Shown: positions 8,758 through 18,521, counted from the stretch's first letter. The stretch: DNA of 64,000 nucleotides from CAIQQQ01 sp040399685 (GCA_040399685.1 JBBART010000025.1:12617-76616), one strand, 5' to 3'. The notes: generated by a model not told the origin, from the letters alone. Program-made: numbers and translations.

Positions 8758-9003
8758 TCAGGAGTGATGTGCGGCCGTTGTCGTCGTGCCGGCGGCCGTC
8801 GTGGTGCCAGGCGCGGGAATGGAGCCGGTCGGCTTTTCGGCCTCGGCTTCCATCGACGCGTCAGGCTCGTCGGCCATATTCTTCTTGAACGATTTGATGC
8901 CCTTGGCAAAATCGCCCATCAGGTTGCTCACCTTGCCGCTGCCGAACAGCAGCAACACGACCATGAGCACGACCAGCCAATGCCAGATGCTGAAACTACC
9001 CAT
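8758..9003 (-). CDS. tatA: Sec-independent protein translocase TatA
   Basis: A short TatA-family protein: an N-terminal hydrophobic helix (about residues 7-21), the FGSGK hinge, then an amphipathic helix (LMGDFAKGIKSFKKNM) and an Ala/Thr-rich acidic tail of about 30 residues. TatA oligomers form the pore for folded proteins carrying twin-arginine signals; the two Liv binding proteins in this window have such signals. The tatB and tatC genes are not adjacent. The stop abuts the mtnB reading frame, so the gene appears to lead the mtn-bluB transcript. The start at 9003 was preferred because it begins the standard MGSFSIWHWL sequence; an ATG four codons earlier is possible. Confidence 0.9.
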   Translation of the reverse strand: MGSFSIWHWLVVLMVVLLLFGSGKVSNLMGDFAKGIKSFKKNMADEPDASMEAEAEKPTGSIPAPGTTTAAGTTTTAAHHS

Positions 9004-9091
9004 ACGCCCCTCCATCGGACTTCATTGTCCATGACATGGCGCACAGGGACGAGCGACGCAAGCGCTCCGGCGCAGCTTTCACATTACGTCT

Positions 9092-9694
9092 TTACAACGC
9101 CCGGCTCGCGAGCAGCCGCGCGCGGGGTGCCGGACGGCCCTTGGCGGCGCTCAACGCCAGTTGTCCCGCCGTCGGTGTGGCCCGCACCAATTCCTCGCGG
9201 GAGGCCGGGGTGGGCGGCAGAATAAATCCGTAGGTGGGATAGCCATGACTGCCAAGCTGGCCGATCGGCGGCCACCAGACCCTGACCTCGGTCCAGTCGT
9301 TGCGCTCGGACACGTCCACCACGAGTTGGTCGACATCGAGCACACCGGCCACCCAGTTCGCCTGCGTCACCTCCACCTGCCGGGGGCCCAGAATGCGCGA
9401 AACCACCGACGCATGGCCCGATGCCAGCCGTTGCTCGCGCTGGAACACCAAAGCGCTGCCGAGCACAGGCCGGTTGGCACGCATATATCGCCCATCCGCC
9501 TGCTCCCACCAGCTCGCGGCGTCCCCATACAGGGCGATGCCGGACAGTTCACGGGCAAAGGGGGCGCAGTTGATTCCGGGGTAGGATGTGCCGCTGGAGG
9601 CAAGCCCACGGCCGCCAGATCCGGCGCAGGCCGACAAAGCGCCGGCCAGCAACACGACAGCCAGACGCAGAACGATGCGGGTCGCATGGATCAT
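9092..9694 (-). CDS. CHAP-domain lipoprotein, putative cell-wall amidase
   Basis: A 200-residue predicted outer- or inner-membrane lipoprotein. The signal peptide ends in the lipobox LSAC with acylated Cys23. The rest resembles a CHAP domain (Cys/His-dependent amidohydrolase/peptidase), which cleaves peptidoglycan peptide bonds. Candidate catalytic residues are C43 in GINCAPFAREL, H94 in SGHASVVS and N113 in QANW. The family call rests on motif spacing and an overall resemblance to small alphaproteobacterial CHAP proteins. The Ala/Arg-rich tail (last 35 residues) is outside the domain. The gene stands alone. Confidence 0.78.
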   Translation of the reverse strand: MIHATRIVLRLAVVLLAGALSACAGSGGRGLASSGTSYPGINCAPFARELSGIALYGDAASWWEQADGRYMRANRPVLGSALVFQREQRLASGHASVVSRILGPRQVEVTQANWVAGVLDVDQLVVDVSERNDWTEVRVWWPPIGQLGSHGYPTYGFILPPTPASREELVRATPTAGQLALSAAKGRPAPRARLLASRAL

Positions 9695-9758
9695 CGTTGG
9701 GCAATAGCAGAAACCGCCGCGGAGTGTCAGTGGTTAAAGCATTTCTCGCGGGCCGGCA

Positions 9759-10061
9759 TCATCGAAACAACCACACGGCCCACGCCGCCGCAAGACCCAC
9801 CGTGATCGACAGCGGCAGGCTGCGGGTGGCCAGCATCACCGCCGCCGTGGCCACCGCCCCCACCAGTGGCTGCAATCCGCCCTTGATGATGGCCGGCACC
9901 ACGAAACTGACAAACAGCGCGCCCGGGATGTAGGCCATGATCGCCCGCAGCGTGGGGCTGGGGCTGATCTGGCGAAACAGCCAATAGCCGCCGGCACGGC
10001 AGGCATAGGTGGCGATCGCCATCAGCACGAACGCCGTGAGGTTCCAGGGATCAAAGGTCAT
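9759..10061 (-). CDS. azlD: AzlD family small subunit of amino-acid exporter
   Basis: A 100-residue membrane protein with about four hydrophobic segments and the ATYACRAGGYWLFR motif typical of AzlD. AzlD pairs with AzlC to form a branched-chain amino acid efflux system (the BrnE/BrnF type). Its start overlaps the azlC stop by four bases, as is usual for this pair. The true substrate may be a valine/leucine/isoleucine analogue or methionine. Confidence 0.88.
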   Translation of the reverse strand: MTFDPWNLTAFVLMAIATYACRAGGYWLFRQISPSPTLRAIMAYIPGALFVSFVVPAIIKGGLQPLVGAVATAAVMLATRSLPLSITVGLAAAWAVWLFR

Positions 10062-10774
10062 GCCGCACGCTTCTCACGCCGACGATCTCGCAGGCCGCCG
10101 GTGATGCTGCCCGCCAATGCCCCCGCGACGATATAGTAGAATGTGCCCGGCAGCAGTTGGGCCATGCCCGCCGACACGCAGCCGGCCACCGCCCATGGCA
10201 GCACGTCCACGCGCCCACGCCACATCGTCGCCAGCATCGCCACGAACACGCCCAGGGCCGTGAAGAACAATGGATGCCCCGGCTCAGGCCGGATCTGGCT
10301 GCCCAGAATATGGCCCAACGCTGACGTGCCGACCCACATCAGCCACAAGGCCATGCCGCTGCCCATCAGGTAGCCGGCATCACGCCCCCCGGCGTTCATC
10401 TCGCGCAGCGACAACGCCCAGTTCTGGTCCACTGTCATAAACAGGCTGCCCCACAGCCGCCAGCCGCGCATGTGGTTCAGCCAGGGCGCCAGCACCGGGC
10501 CCATCAGCGCAAACCGCAGATTGACGACGAAGGCGGCCAGCGTGACGGAGATCAGATCCGGCGGATGTCCCCAGATCGCCAGCGCCACCACCTGGGCAGC
10601 CCCTGCATAGACAAGCCCGCTCATCAGCGAGATCTCGCCCACCGACATACCGACGCCCTGCGCCATGATGCCGCACACCAGCCCGAACGGGGTCATGCCC
10701 ACCAGCAGCGGAAACGAATCCTTGGCGCCGCGCAGCATGCCCGCGCGGGTGAAAACAACCGGGGTGTCGGTCAC
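10058..10774 (-). CDS. azlC: AzlC family branched-chain amino acid exporter, large subunit
   Basis: A 238-residue inner-membrane protein with about seven hydrophobic segments and the family signatures PFGLVCGI, SGLVYAGAAQ and NLRFALMG. Works with AzlD in exporting branched-chain amino acids. The start codon overlaps the stop of recX (ATGA), which puts an unrelated regulator in the same message. The linkage with recX is unexplained. Confidence 0.92.
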   Translation of the reverse strand: MTDTPVVFTRAGMLRGAKDSFPLLVGMTPFGLVCGIMAQGVGMSVGEISLMSGLVYAGAAQVVALAIWGHPPDLISVTLAAFVVNLRFALMGPVLAPWLNHMRGWRLWGSLFMTVDQNWALSLREMNAGGRDAGYLMGSGMALWLMWVGTSALGHILGSQIRPEPGHPLFFTALGVFVAMLATMWRGRVDVLPWAVAGCVSAGMAQLLPGTFYYIVAGALAGSITGGLRDRRREKRAA

Positions 10775-11352
10775 GCCTGCTTCAGCCGGATCACCAGCGC
10801 CTCGGCCGCCTCTGTATCCATCGCCATTGCCTGGTTCGCCACTTCATGCTCGAAGCCGGCGCGCGCCAGCATTCCCATTTCCCGAATTTCGTTCGGTTCG
10901 ACATCTGGCCGGCGATACGGCCCGATTCGCCGGCGGCGCGCCAGGGCCAGGCAAGCGGCCAGTTGCATCTCCGGATCATCCGGCAACGCCGCCCGCACAA
11001 CCTCACGGTCAACACCGCGCGCGCCCAGATGCGCTGCCACTGCACGGGACGATCTTCCTGCGCGGGTCAAGGTCCGCGCCCGGCTTTCGGCGAACGCTGC
11101 GTCGTCGATCACGCCAGCCGCCACCAGACGCTGCGCCACGTCGCGCACGGCCCGGCGTAAATTCGCAATGATTTCAGGGTCGGCATCACCCACAGCGCGC
11201 ACCCAACGGTCCACCCGGCGGTTCAACACGCGGATGATCCCGGCCTGGGTGGTGCCGTAGCGGGCAAGATGCGCCAATGCCGCTTCATGCAGCCGCGACG
11301 GCGTGGGCGCGGGCCCGGCGGGTTTTGGATCAGCCATGGCGCACGATGCCAC
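10771..11352 (-). CDS. recX: RecX family regulatory protein
   Basis: RecX binds RecA filaments and limits recombinase activity. The 193-residue protein has the helical three-repeat RecX fold; the recognisable parts are the GTTQAGI-containing first repeat, VIDDAAFAESRART (a conserved RecX motif), and the GVDREVVRAAL repeat. The long C-terminal helix region is less typical. I chose a GTG start at 11352, because a strong ribosome site (GAGGGA) lies seven bases upstream; an ATG at 11337 and non-SD starts up to 11400 are also possible. recA is not nearby. The gene is translationally coupled to azlC. Confidence 0.83.
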   Translation of the reverse strand: MASCAMADPKPAGPAPTPSRLHEAALAHLARYGTTQAGIIRVLNRRVDRWVRAVGDADPEIIANLRRAVRDVAQRLVAAGVIDDAAFAESRARTLTRAGRSSRAVAAHLGARGVDREVVRAALPDDPEMQLAACLALARRRRIGPYRRPDVEPNEIREMGMLARAGFEHEVANQAMAMDTEAAEALVIRLKQA

Positions 11353-11560
11353 GTCGTTCCCTCTCGCGTCCGGCGTTGGTTGCAATTGTGCCATGCGCAA
11401 TCAAACCCCGGATACTCCTCTGCATCTGCGCGTGCTGTTTGACTTCGCAGGTCCGCCCCGGCCATGCTCCATCTTTCCGGAACTGCGCGCACAGGGGTGC
11501 GTTGGCAGGACAAACCCGGAACGATGCCCTCCCGAGGGCAGATTTTGAGGATACGAGGAT

Positions 11561-12768
<1,208 letters not shown>

Positions 12769-12772
<4 letters not shown>

Positions 12773-13740
12773 GCGCCGTGAACCGAAGTCCGGAACAGAA
12801 CGGCGGCACCAAGACCGGAGGGGTGGCGGAAGCCCCCCGCCACTTCCTGGATCTCGCCGATTTCGACACTGCCACGCTGCGGCGGATGCTCGATGTTGCG
12901 AGCCATTTCAAGACGGCCGACACCAATTCGCGCCCGCTGGCTGGCAAGACAATCGCGCTGATCTTCGACAAGCCGTCCACCCGCACCCGCGTCAGCTTCG
13001 AAGTGGCGATGCGCCAGTTGGGCGGCGACGTGATCGTGCTGTCATCGCGTGACACCCAGCTCGGGCGCGGCGAAAGCATCGCCGACACCGCCCGCGTGCT
13101 GTCGCGCTATGTCGATGCCATCATGATGCGCACCGATGCGCCGGAGAAGCTGGCGGAACTGGCGAAATACGCCACCGTGCCGGTGATCAACGGCCTGACG
13201 GCGGCGTCGCATCCCTGCCAGCTGATGGCCGATGTGCTGACCTTCGAGGAACATCGCGGCCCAATCGCCGGCCAGATCGTCGCCTGGTGCGGCGATGGCA
13301 ACAACGTCGCCCGCAGCTGGATCGAAGCCGCCGCCCGCTTCAACTTCACGCTGCGGATCGCCACGCCTGAGCCTGACAAGCTGCCATCGGATTTGATCGA
13401 ATGGGCCAGGAGCCAGGGCGCGTCCATCGAGCTGATGAGCAGCCCGGAAGAGGCGGTGTCCGGCGCGCGATGCGTGGTGACCGATTCGTGGGTCAGCATG
13501 GCGGACGACGACACCGCCGGTAACCGCCACAACCTGCTGTCACCCTATCAGGTGACCGAGGCGCTGATGGCCAAGGCCGCGCCGGATGCCATCTTCATGC
13601 ATTGCCTTCCCGCCCATCGCGGTGAGGAAGTGACCGAAGGCGTCATCGACGGCCCGCAATCCGTGGTGTTCGACGAAGCCGAGAACCGTCTGCATGCCCA
13701 GAAAGGCGTGCTGGCCTGGACCATGGGCGCGCTGCGTTAA
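12769..13740 (+). CDS. argF: Ornithine carbamoyltransferase
   Basis: Condenses ornithine with carbamoyl phosphate to citrulline. The 323-residue protein carries the carbamoyl-phosphate motif STRTRVSFE (about residues 67-75), the ornithine-site loop with HCLPAHRGEE, and the DTQLGRGES segment. The first 30 residues are a poorly conserved extension rich in Asn, Gly and Thr. Its start overlaps argD. A 39-base palindrome begins seven bases after the stop codon and may end the transcript. Confidence 0.96.
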
Positions 13741-13747
13741 ATCTGTT

Positions 13748-13786
13748 GGGCGTTGCCCGACCTACGGTGTAGGTCAGGCAACGCCC
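13748..13786. repeat. Palindrome at the argF/MFS convergent junction, REP-like
   Basis: Two 18-base arms separated by GGT, with one mismatch between them; the arms begin GGGCGTTGCC and read through CGACCTAC to the centre. It could act as a bidirectional terminator for argF and the converging MFS gene, whose stop codon lies inside it. No T-run follows. The core TGCCCGACCTAC recurs after the second RND pump gene (43453-43482), so this may be a member of a dispersed repeat family. Confidence 0.8.
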
Positions 13787-14952
13787 GACCCCATGCGTGA
13801 CAGCCGCCGATGCCACCACCAGAACGGCAACGCCAACCCGGACAAAACGCCAGCACATATGAACGCCCCGGACGGATCGCCGACCCAATCGGCCGCATAC
13901 CCGCACAGCGCCGGAGTGATCGTGCCACCCACATAATAGCCGGTGTAGAAGATCCCCATCCCCACCGCCCGGTTCTCCGGCCGCGCCGACAGCGCGCCCC
14001 AGCCGACGATGATCCCGGCATGCATGGTGGCGAACGTCCCGAACAGAACGCTCCAGACCAGCGGCCAGTCCGTCAGCCCCATGCCGGCCACCGCCACCAC
14101 CTCCAGCACGGCCGCCGCCACGAACACCGGCACCACGCCCAGCCGGGCGGCCACGGCACCGCCGAGCATCATGGTCGGCAGATTGCCCCAGCTCGCCATG
14201 AAAATCGCCACATCGGCCACCCAGCCGGGATGGCCATGCAGGGCGATCATGCTGGGCAGGTAGCCCAGAAAGTTGAAATAACCGGCGTTGAATGACGTCC
14301 AGATCAGGCTGGCCACAATCAGCAACAGGCATTCGTGCCGACTGGGCCAGTTCACGGCGCGGCTGTTCTGCCCCGGCACCGAGCGCCAGGTGGCCAGCAG
14401 CACCAATGTCGCCACAGCCGCCAGCACGGCGCCGGCGATGAACGCCGCCGGCCAGCCGAACATTGCTGACAGACGGCCATGCGTCAGTTGCCCCAGGCCA
14501 ATTCCGATGGGAAAGGCGCCCACCAGTATGCCCATCGCGATCTGGAAATACTTGCCGAAAAATCGATCTGCAACCGCCTTGGGCTGCAACACCGAGAGCG
14601 CGACCGCGCCGAACCCCGCCACAATCCGGCCCGCACCGATGCCAAACGGGCCGCCAGCCGAAGCCGAGACAAGGCTGCCCAGCACCATCAGCACCATGCC
14701 GGCCGCGATCACCTCCCGGTCGCCAAAGCGGCGCGCCAGGAACCCGGCCGGGATCGCCGTCACCACGCCCGGCAGCAGCATCAGGCCCATCAAGGTGCCC
14801 AGCAGCGCGAAATCGATGTTGAATGCATCGTGCAGCTGCGGGCCAAGACTGGCCACGATCTGCATCTGATAGCCGAACGTGGCGCGCGCCAGCACCATCG
14901 CGGCCAGCGTCATCCAATCGGCGCGGGTGAGGTGGCGCTCGGCTGTCGTCAC
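13774..14952 (-). CDS. MFS transporter
   Basis: A 392-residue major facilitator superfamily permease with about twelve hydrophobic segments. The cytoplasmic loop 2-3 motif appears as GFLARRFGDREV. It resembles the CynX/NimT and general MFS-1 groups; substrate unknown. The GTG start at 14952 overlaps the stop of the GNAT gene upstream (GTGA), so the two are coupled. Its 3' end converges on argF and runs into a palindrome. Confidence 0.88.
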   Translation of the reverse strand: MTTAERHLTRADWMTLAAMVLARATFGYQMQIVASLGPQLHDAFNIDFALLGTLMGLMLLPGVVTAIPAGFLARRFGDREVIAAGMVLMVLGSLVSASAGGPFGIGAGRIVAGFGAVALSVLQPKAVADRFFGKYFQIAMGILVGAFPIGIGLGQLTHGRLSAMFGWPAAFIAGAVLAAVATLVLLATWRSVPGQNSRAVNWPSRHECLLLIVASLIWTSFNAGYFNFLGYLPSMIALHGHPGWVADVAIFMASWGNLPTMMLGGAVAARLGVVPVFVAAAVLEVVAVAGMGLTDWPLVWSVLFGTFATMHAGIIVGWGALSARPENRAVGMGIFYTGYYVGGTITPALCGYAADWVGDPSGAFICAGVLSGLALPFWWWHRRLSRMGSGVA

Positions 14953-15449
14953 AGGCCGGGATCGACCAGCCGCTTTTCCATCGTCACCCAGGTGGGCGCG
15001 CTGAAACCCTCGTGGGTGTGCAGATCCGTCTCGCAATAACCCAGCCGTGCGAACAGCGCCCGGTTACCGGCCAGCACCAAGCGCACGCCCACATGCGCCA
15101 ATGGCAGGCCCCGGAGCCGCGCCTCCGCCTCACCGTGCCGCACCAGCGCCTGCGCCACGCCGGCACGGCGCCAGTTCTGATCCACAGACAACCGGCCGAG
15201 ATAAAGCCCCCCGTCCCGCTCACTCCACAGCAAGGCGCCGATGATGCCCCCGTCCGCTTCAGCCACCACCCCACCGCCTGCGGCGATGGTCGCAGCCACA
15301 CTGGCTTCGGTCTCGCCCAACGCCGAGGGCGGCGGCACCAAAGGCGGCGTGATGGATGCGAACGACGTGCGGATCAACGCGGCCACGAAGGCTGCGTCAG
15401 CCCCCGCGATCGGGCGCAAAAAGAAGGGAGAAGCGGTCATGCCCGCCAT
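14949..15449 (-). CDS. GNAT family N-acetyltransferase
   Basis: A 166-residue acetyltransferase of the GNAT fold. The acetyl-CoA pyrophosphate loop is visible as QNWRRAGVAQALV, and the beta-bulge strand as LYLGRLSVD. Conserved YCETDLHTHEGF near the end fits the substrate-side segment. The substrate is unknown. It is coupled to the MFS gene, which hints at a detoxification or export function, but this is inference. An ATG three codons downstream is an equally good start. Confidence 0.85.
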   Translation of the reverse strand: MAGMTASPFFLRPIAGADAAFVAALIRTSFASITPPLVPPPSALGETEASVAATIAAGGGVVAEADGGIIGALLWSERDGGLYLGRLSVDQNWRRAGVAQALVRHGEAEARLRGLPLAHVGVRLVLAGNRALFARLGYCETDLHTHEGFSAPTWVTMEKRLVDPGL

Positions 15450-15486
15450 GGTAGCGGCGTGCGTTCGTTATGCCTATGTTAGGGCT

Positions 15487-16437
15487 ATGGATAATACACC
15501 CGCCTTTCTCGACAGCGGGCGCCCCGACGTGCCCGATATCGCCGTTCCCCGCGGCGTGACGCCGTTCTACATGCCGCTTCGCCCGGTCCGTGGACGCCTC
15601 GTGCGCCTCGGCCCCTTGGCGGATGCGCTGCTGACGCGCCACGACCACCCGGCACCCGTCTCAACCCTGGTTGGGCAAGCCATGGCGCTGGTCGCGGCCC
15701 TGGCCACCGCGCTGAAATTCACCGGCTCGTTCAGCCTTCAGGTGAAAGGCGACGGCCCGGTGCGCATGCTGCTGGCCGATTGCACAGACAGCGGCGAGCT
15801 GCGTGGCTATGCCAGCGTCACCGCTGACCGGTTGGAAGAACTGCTGGACGAAAACCCCGCCCCCACCGCCCGCGAGATGCTCGGCGAGGGCTACATGGCC
15901 TTCACCATCGACCAGGGGCCGGACATGGACCGCCACCAGGGCATCGTCTCGATGACCGGTGACAGCCTGCAAACCATGGCGCTGCATTATTTCGACACCA
16001 GCGAGCAAACCCCCTGCTTCCTGCGCCTCGCCTGCGCGCACACGCCCCATGGCTGGCGTGCCGCAGCCCTCATCCTTGAACGCGTGGCCGGCCACGGCGG
16101 CGTCGATCCGGAAATGGACGCGATGGCGCAGGACGAAAGCTGGGGCACCGCCCTGATCCTGGCCGCCACCGTCAAGGACAGCGAATTGCTGGACGACGCG
16201 CTGCCGGCAGATCGGCTGCTCTACAATCTGTTCAGCACCGAAGGCGTCGCCGCAGACCGGCCGCGTCCGCTCGCCTATGGCTGCCGTTGCTCGCGCTCCC
16301 GCCTGGTCGACCTGTTGGCCACGTTTGGCCGCGACGATATCGACCATATGGAATCCGAGGGCGCCATCGTGATGACCTGCGAGTTCTGCAATTTCGATTT
16401 TCGCTTCGCGCGCGGCGACATTCCTGCATCCGCCTGA
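15487..16437 (+). CDS. hslO: Hsp33 family redox-regulated chaperonin
   Basis: Hsp33 is a holdase activated by oxidation and unfolding of a zinc-binding redox switch. The 316-residue protein has the N-terminal Hsp33 domain (MALVAALATALKFTGSFSLQV near residues 61-80, in pieces GSFSLQVKGDGPVRMLLADC) and the C-terminal switch with C266-x-C268 and C298-x2-C301. The sequence is CRC rather than the more common CxC-E variants but retains all four zinc cysteines. The start ATG at 15487 follows TTAGGG. The location next to argD-argF is common in Acetobacteraceae and supports the taxonomic guess. Confidence 0.93.
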   Translation: MDNTPAFLDSGRPDVPDIAVPRGVTPFYMPLRPVRGRLVRLGPLADALLTRHDHPAPVSTLVGQAMALVAALATALKFTGSFSLQVKGDGPVRMLLADCTDSGELRGYASVTADRLEELLDENPAPTAREMLGEGYMAFTIDQGPDMDRHQGIVSMTGDSLQTMALHYFDTSEQTPCFLRLACAHTPHGWRAAALILERVAGHGGVDPEMDAMAQDESWGTALILAATVKDSELLDDALPADRLLYNLFSTEGVAADRPRPLAYGCRCSRSRLVDLLATFGRDDIDHMESEGAIVMTCEFCNFDFRFARGDIPASA

Positions 16438-16465
16438 CGGCAGCCCCCCTGGAAAAGGCCCACAC

Positions 16466-17080
16466 ATGACCTCTGCTTCCCGGCTTCGACGGCTGTTTCT
16501 GCTCACCCCCCTGCTGCTGCCACTCGCCCTCGCCGCCTGCGGCGCCAGCGACACCGAGCCCATGAGCTATCCGCGCGTCAACTACGACTACCTCACCAAG
16601 CTGCGCTTGAATGTCGCCAGCGTGGATATCGATGACAGCCTGACCACGCCCCCCGATATGAGCCGGATGGCCCCCATCAAGCCCGTCGATGCCCTGCGCC
16701 AGATGGCCCAGGACCGTCTGGTCGCCCAGGGCTCCACCGGCCGCGCCGTGTTCGTGGTCGACGAAGCCAGCATCACCCAGGCTCACGGTCGCCTGGAAGG
16801 CCGCATGACGGCGCATCTGGACGTGACAACGTCAGACGGCGCCCGCAGCGGATATGCCGAAGCCCGCGTCTCGCGCTCCAGCAGCTTCGACAATGACGGA
16901 CCGAACGCCACGCGCCTGGCGCTGAACAACCTCGTCAACCAGATGATGACGGATATGAACGTCGAATTCGAATTCCAGGTCCGCCGCTCACTGCGAAGCT
17001 ACCTGCAGGCGGCGCCAACCCCGCCGCCACCGCCGGCGCAAATTCAGACGGAAATCCTGACAGCGCCGCCGAAAAGCTGA
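16466..17080 (+). CDS. Conserved lipoprotein of unknown function
   Basis: A 204-residue protein with a lipoprotein signal peptide (lipobox LAAC, Cys25). The mature part has no domain I can name; it alternates beta-like stretches (AVFVVDEASITQ, MTAHLDVTTSDG) with a helical segment, ending in a Pro-rich tail. Several alphaproteobacteria carry such a lipoprotein near hslO. It starts 28 bases after the hslO stop and is probably cotranscribed. Function unknown. Confidence 0.75.
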   Translation: MTSASRLRRLFLLTPLLLPLALAACGASDTEPMSYPRVNYDYLTKLRLNVASVDIDDSLTTPPDMSRMAPIKPVDALRQMAQDRLVAQGSTGRAVFVVDEASITQAHGRLEGRMTAHLDVTTSDGARSGYAEARVSRSSSFDNDGPNATRLALNNLVNQMMTDMNVEFEFQVRRSLRSYLQAAPTPPPPPAQIQTEILTAPPKS

Positions 17081-17099
17081 ATAATAGAGGCAGGAAGAT

Positions 17100-17123
17100 C
17101 TTCTTTTTCTGAAGAAAAAGAAG
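17100..17123 (+). terminator. A/T-rich hairpin after the lipoprotein gene
   Basis: A perfect 10-bp stem, CTTCTTTTTC-TGAA-GAAAAAGAAG, starts 20 bases after the lipoprotein stop codon and is followed by CAAAAAG. Hairpins of this composition are frequent behind genes in Acetobacteraceae. It is one of three palindromes in the 147-base convergent gap before the SapC-family gene. Confidence 0.55.
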
Positions 17124-17198
17124 CAAAAAGACTTTCATTCATTTCGGTGGGTAGCGCGGCATCTACCGTGCCACCCACCTGAATTCATGACGTTTTTT

Positions 17199-17221
17199 GG
17201 TTCTTTTTTCAAAAAAGAACC
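17199..17221. terminator. Palindrome at the 3' end of the SapC-family gene
   Basis: Perfect inverted repeat of GGTTCTTTTTT around a single central base, seven bases beyond the stop of the minus-strand SapC-family gene. It may serve as a terminator for either convergent transcript. A weaker GC-rich dyad (GGTGGG...CCCACC, 17146-17179) lies between it and the first hairpin. Confidence 0.5.
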
Positions 17222-17227
17222 CTGCCT

Positions 17228-17974
17228 TCACACCGTCGGAGCGGGGCTCAATTCCACCAGCTTGGCCCAGCGCGCGGTGCTGAACAGATGCGAGTGGATA
17301 TGCGTGATCCATCCCTTGTGGCGCCATTCGAGGTAGGTCTCGTCACTGACCTTGTCCATGCGGTCGGCCTTGAGCACCTTGAAACCCGTCACGCGGGCGG
17401 TGCCACCTGCAGTGAAGTTGACGTTGGCTTCCTCTTCCTCAAGCAACCCGGCATCCTGCAAGGCGCGGCCAAGAGCGCTGCCGGCATTGAGATTGTCCCG
17501 GAACGCCGCACAGAACGAGATGGCTTCATTCATCGCCGGGCTCGGCTTGCCGTCTTCGAACAGGGCGACGCCGTTCGTGGTGCCAAGAGCGGCCGCGCCG
17601 GTTTCCATGCCGACGAACAGCGTGTCCTTCTCACGGTCTTCCACGAAGATGAACGGGAAGGCGCGCACATAGGCCGGAATGTAGCTATCGGCGCGCCAGC
17701 TGCCATCTTCGTTGACGAACAGGTTGCTGCCTTCCTTCAGGCCGAGCAGGGCCATTGGCGCGGGGCTTTCACCTGTGGTGAAGACGATGGGGTAATGCTG
17801 GCAAGCGACTTCCATCTCACCAATGCCCAACGGCACGGCCTGCGCGTTGGCCGCGAAAGCAAAGCCGGTGGTGCGATCGAGACGCAGGTCGCCGTGCTGG
17901 GTGGAATTCAACCCGGCCACGCTGTGAAAGAACAAAGGCAGTTGCGGGGCTGGCAGCGTTGCGGCTTCGGACAT
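17228..17974 (-). CDS. SapC family protein
   Basis: A 248-residue protein of the SapC family (Pfam SapC, first linked to S-layer gene regions in Campylobacter). The molecular function is not established. Recognisable segments are FPFIFVEDREKDTLFVGMET pieces in the centre (IPAYVRAFPF, LFVGMETGA) and the WRHKGWITHIHSHLFS stretch near the C-terminus. There is no signal peptide or membrane helix, so it is probably cytoplasmic. The ATG at 17974 is preceded by CAGGAG with ideal spacing. It lies 52 bases after the CinA-family gene on the same strand and may share its transcript. Confidence 0.85.
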   Translation of the reverse strand: MSEAATLPAPQLPLFFHSVAGLNSTQHGDLRLDRTTGFAFAANAQAVPLGIGEMEVACQHYPIVFTTGESPAPMALLGLKEGSNLFVNEDGSWRADSYIPAYVRAFPFIFVEDREKDTLFVGMETGAAALGTTNGVALFEDGKPSPAMNEAISFCAAFRDNLNAGSALGRALQDAGLLEEEEANVNFTAGGTARVTGFKVLKADRMDKVSDETYLEWRHKGWITHIHSHLFSTARWAKLVELSPAPTV

Positions 17975-18026
17975 GCGGTTCTCCTGGGGACTTCTTACGG
18001 CAATCTGGCTCAAGCGACGGCTCGTA

Positions 18027-18521
18027 TCAACAAAGCGCTGCCTCGTCGGCCAGTGCTGCCTCCAGCAGGGCCAGGGCAGCGGCGGCAAAGGCGCGCATAT
18101 TGGCGAGCCGATCGTCCGATCCGGTGGACACTGTCTGCACGCGACAGATTGGGCCGTTGATCGCCAGACAGGCATGCCCGGCCGGATCGCCATAACGGTT
18201 GCCGGACGGGCCGGCCGCACCGGTTTCGGCAATCGCCCAGGTTGTTGAGAGCCTTGCTTTGGCGCGTGCCGCCAGCAACATGGCATATGGCTCGGACGAC
18301 GAGCGCAGCCCCTGCATGGCGGCCTTGTCGATGCCGAACGCCGTGCGGGCTTCGGCGGTGTAGATGACATCGCCGCCGCGAAAATAGGCGGACGCACCGG
18401 GCACAGCCAGCAACGCTGCACTGATGAGCCCGCCCGCAGAAGATTCGGCCACTGCCAGCGTGGCATTTCGCGATTTCAGCAGCTCTGCGATCCGGGCTGC
18501 GCTTTCAAGCAGGAACTGCAT
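18027..18521 (-). CDS. CinA C-terminal domain protein, nicotinamide-nucleotide amidase
   Basis: A 164-residue stand-alone CinA C-terminal domain (PncC type), which deamidates NMN to nicotinic acid mononucleotide in pyridine nucleotide recycling. Diagnostic segments are TLAVAESSAGGLISAAL (with the active-site Ser of the AESxxGG motif), YFRGGDVIYTAEAR, and AIAETGAAGPSG. The N-terminal molybdopterin-binding-like domain of full-length CinA is absent, as is normal for PncC proteins. Confidence 0.9.
   Translation of the reverse strand: MQFLLESAARIAELLKSRNATLAVAESSAGGLISAALLAVPGASAYFRGGDVIYTAEARTAFGIDKAAMQGLRSSSEPYAMLLAARAKARLSTTWAIAETGAAGPSGNRYGDPAGHACLAINGPICRVQTVSTGSDDRLANMRAFAAAALALLEAALADEAALC

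Noticed and set aside
18027..18521. CinA-family gene considered truncated
   Set aside because: The N-terminal domain is missing, but stand-alone PncC-type proteins of this length are normal.
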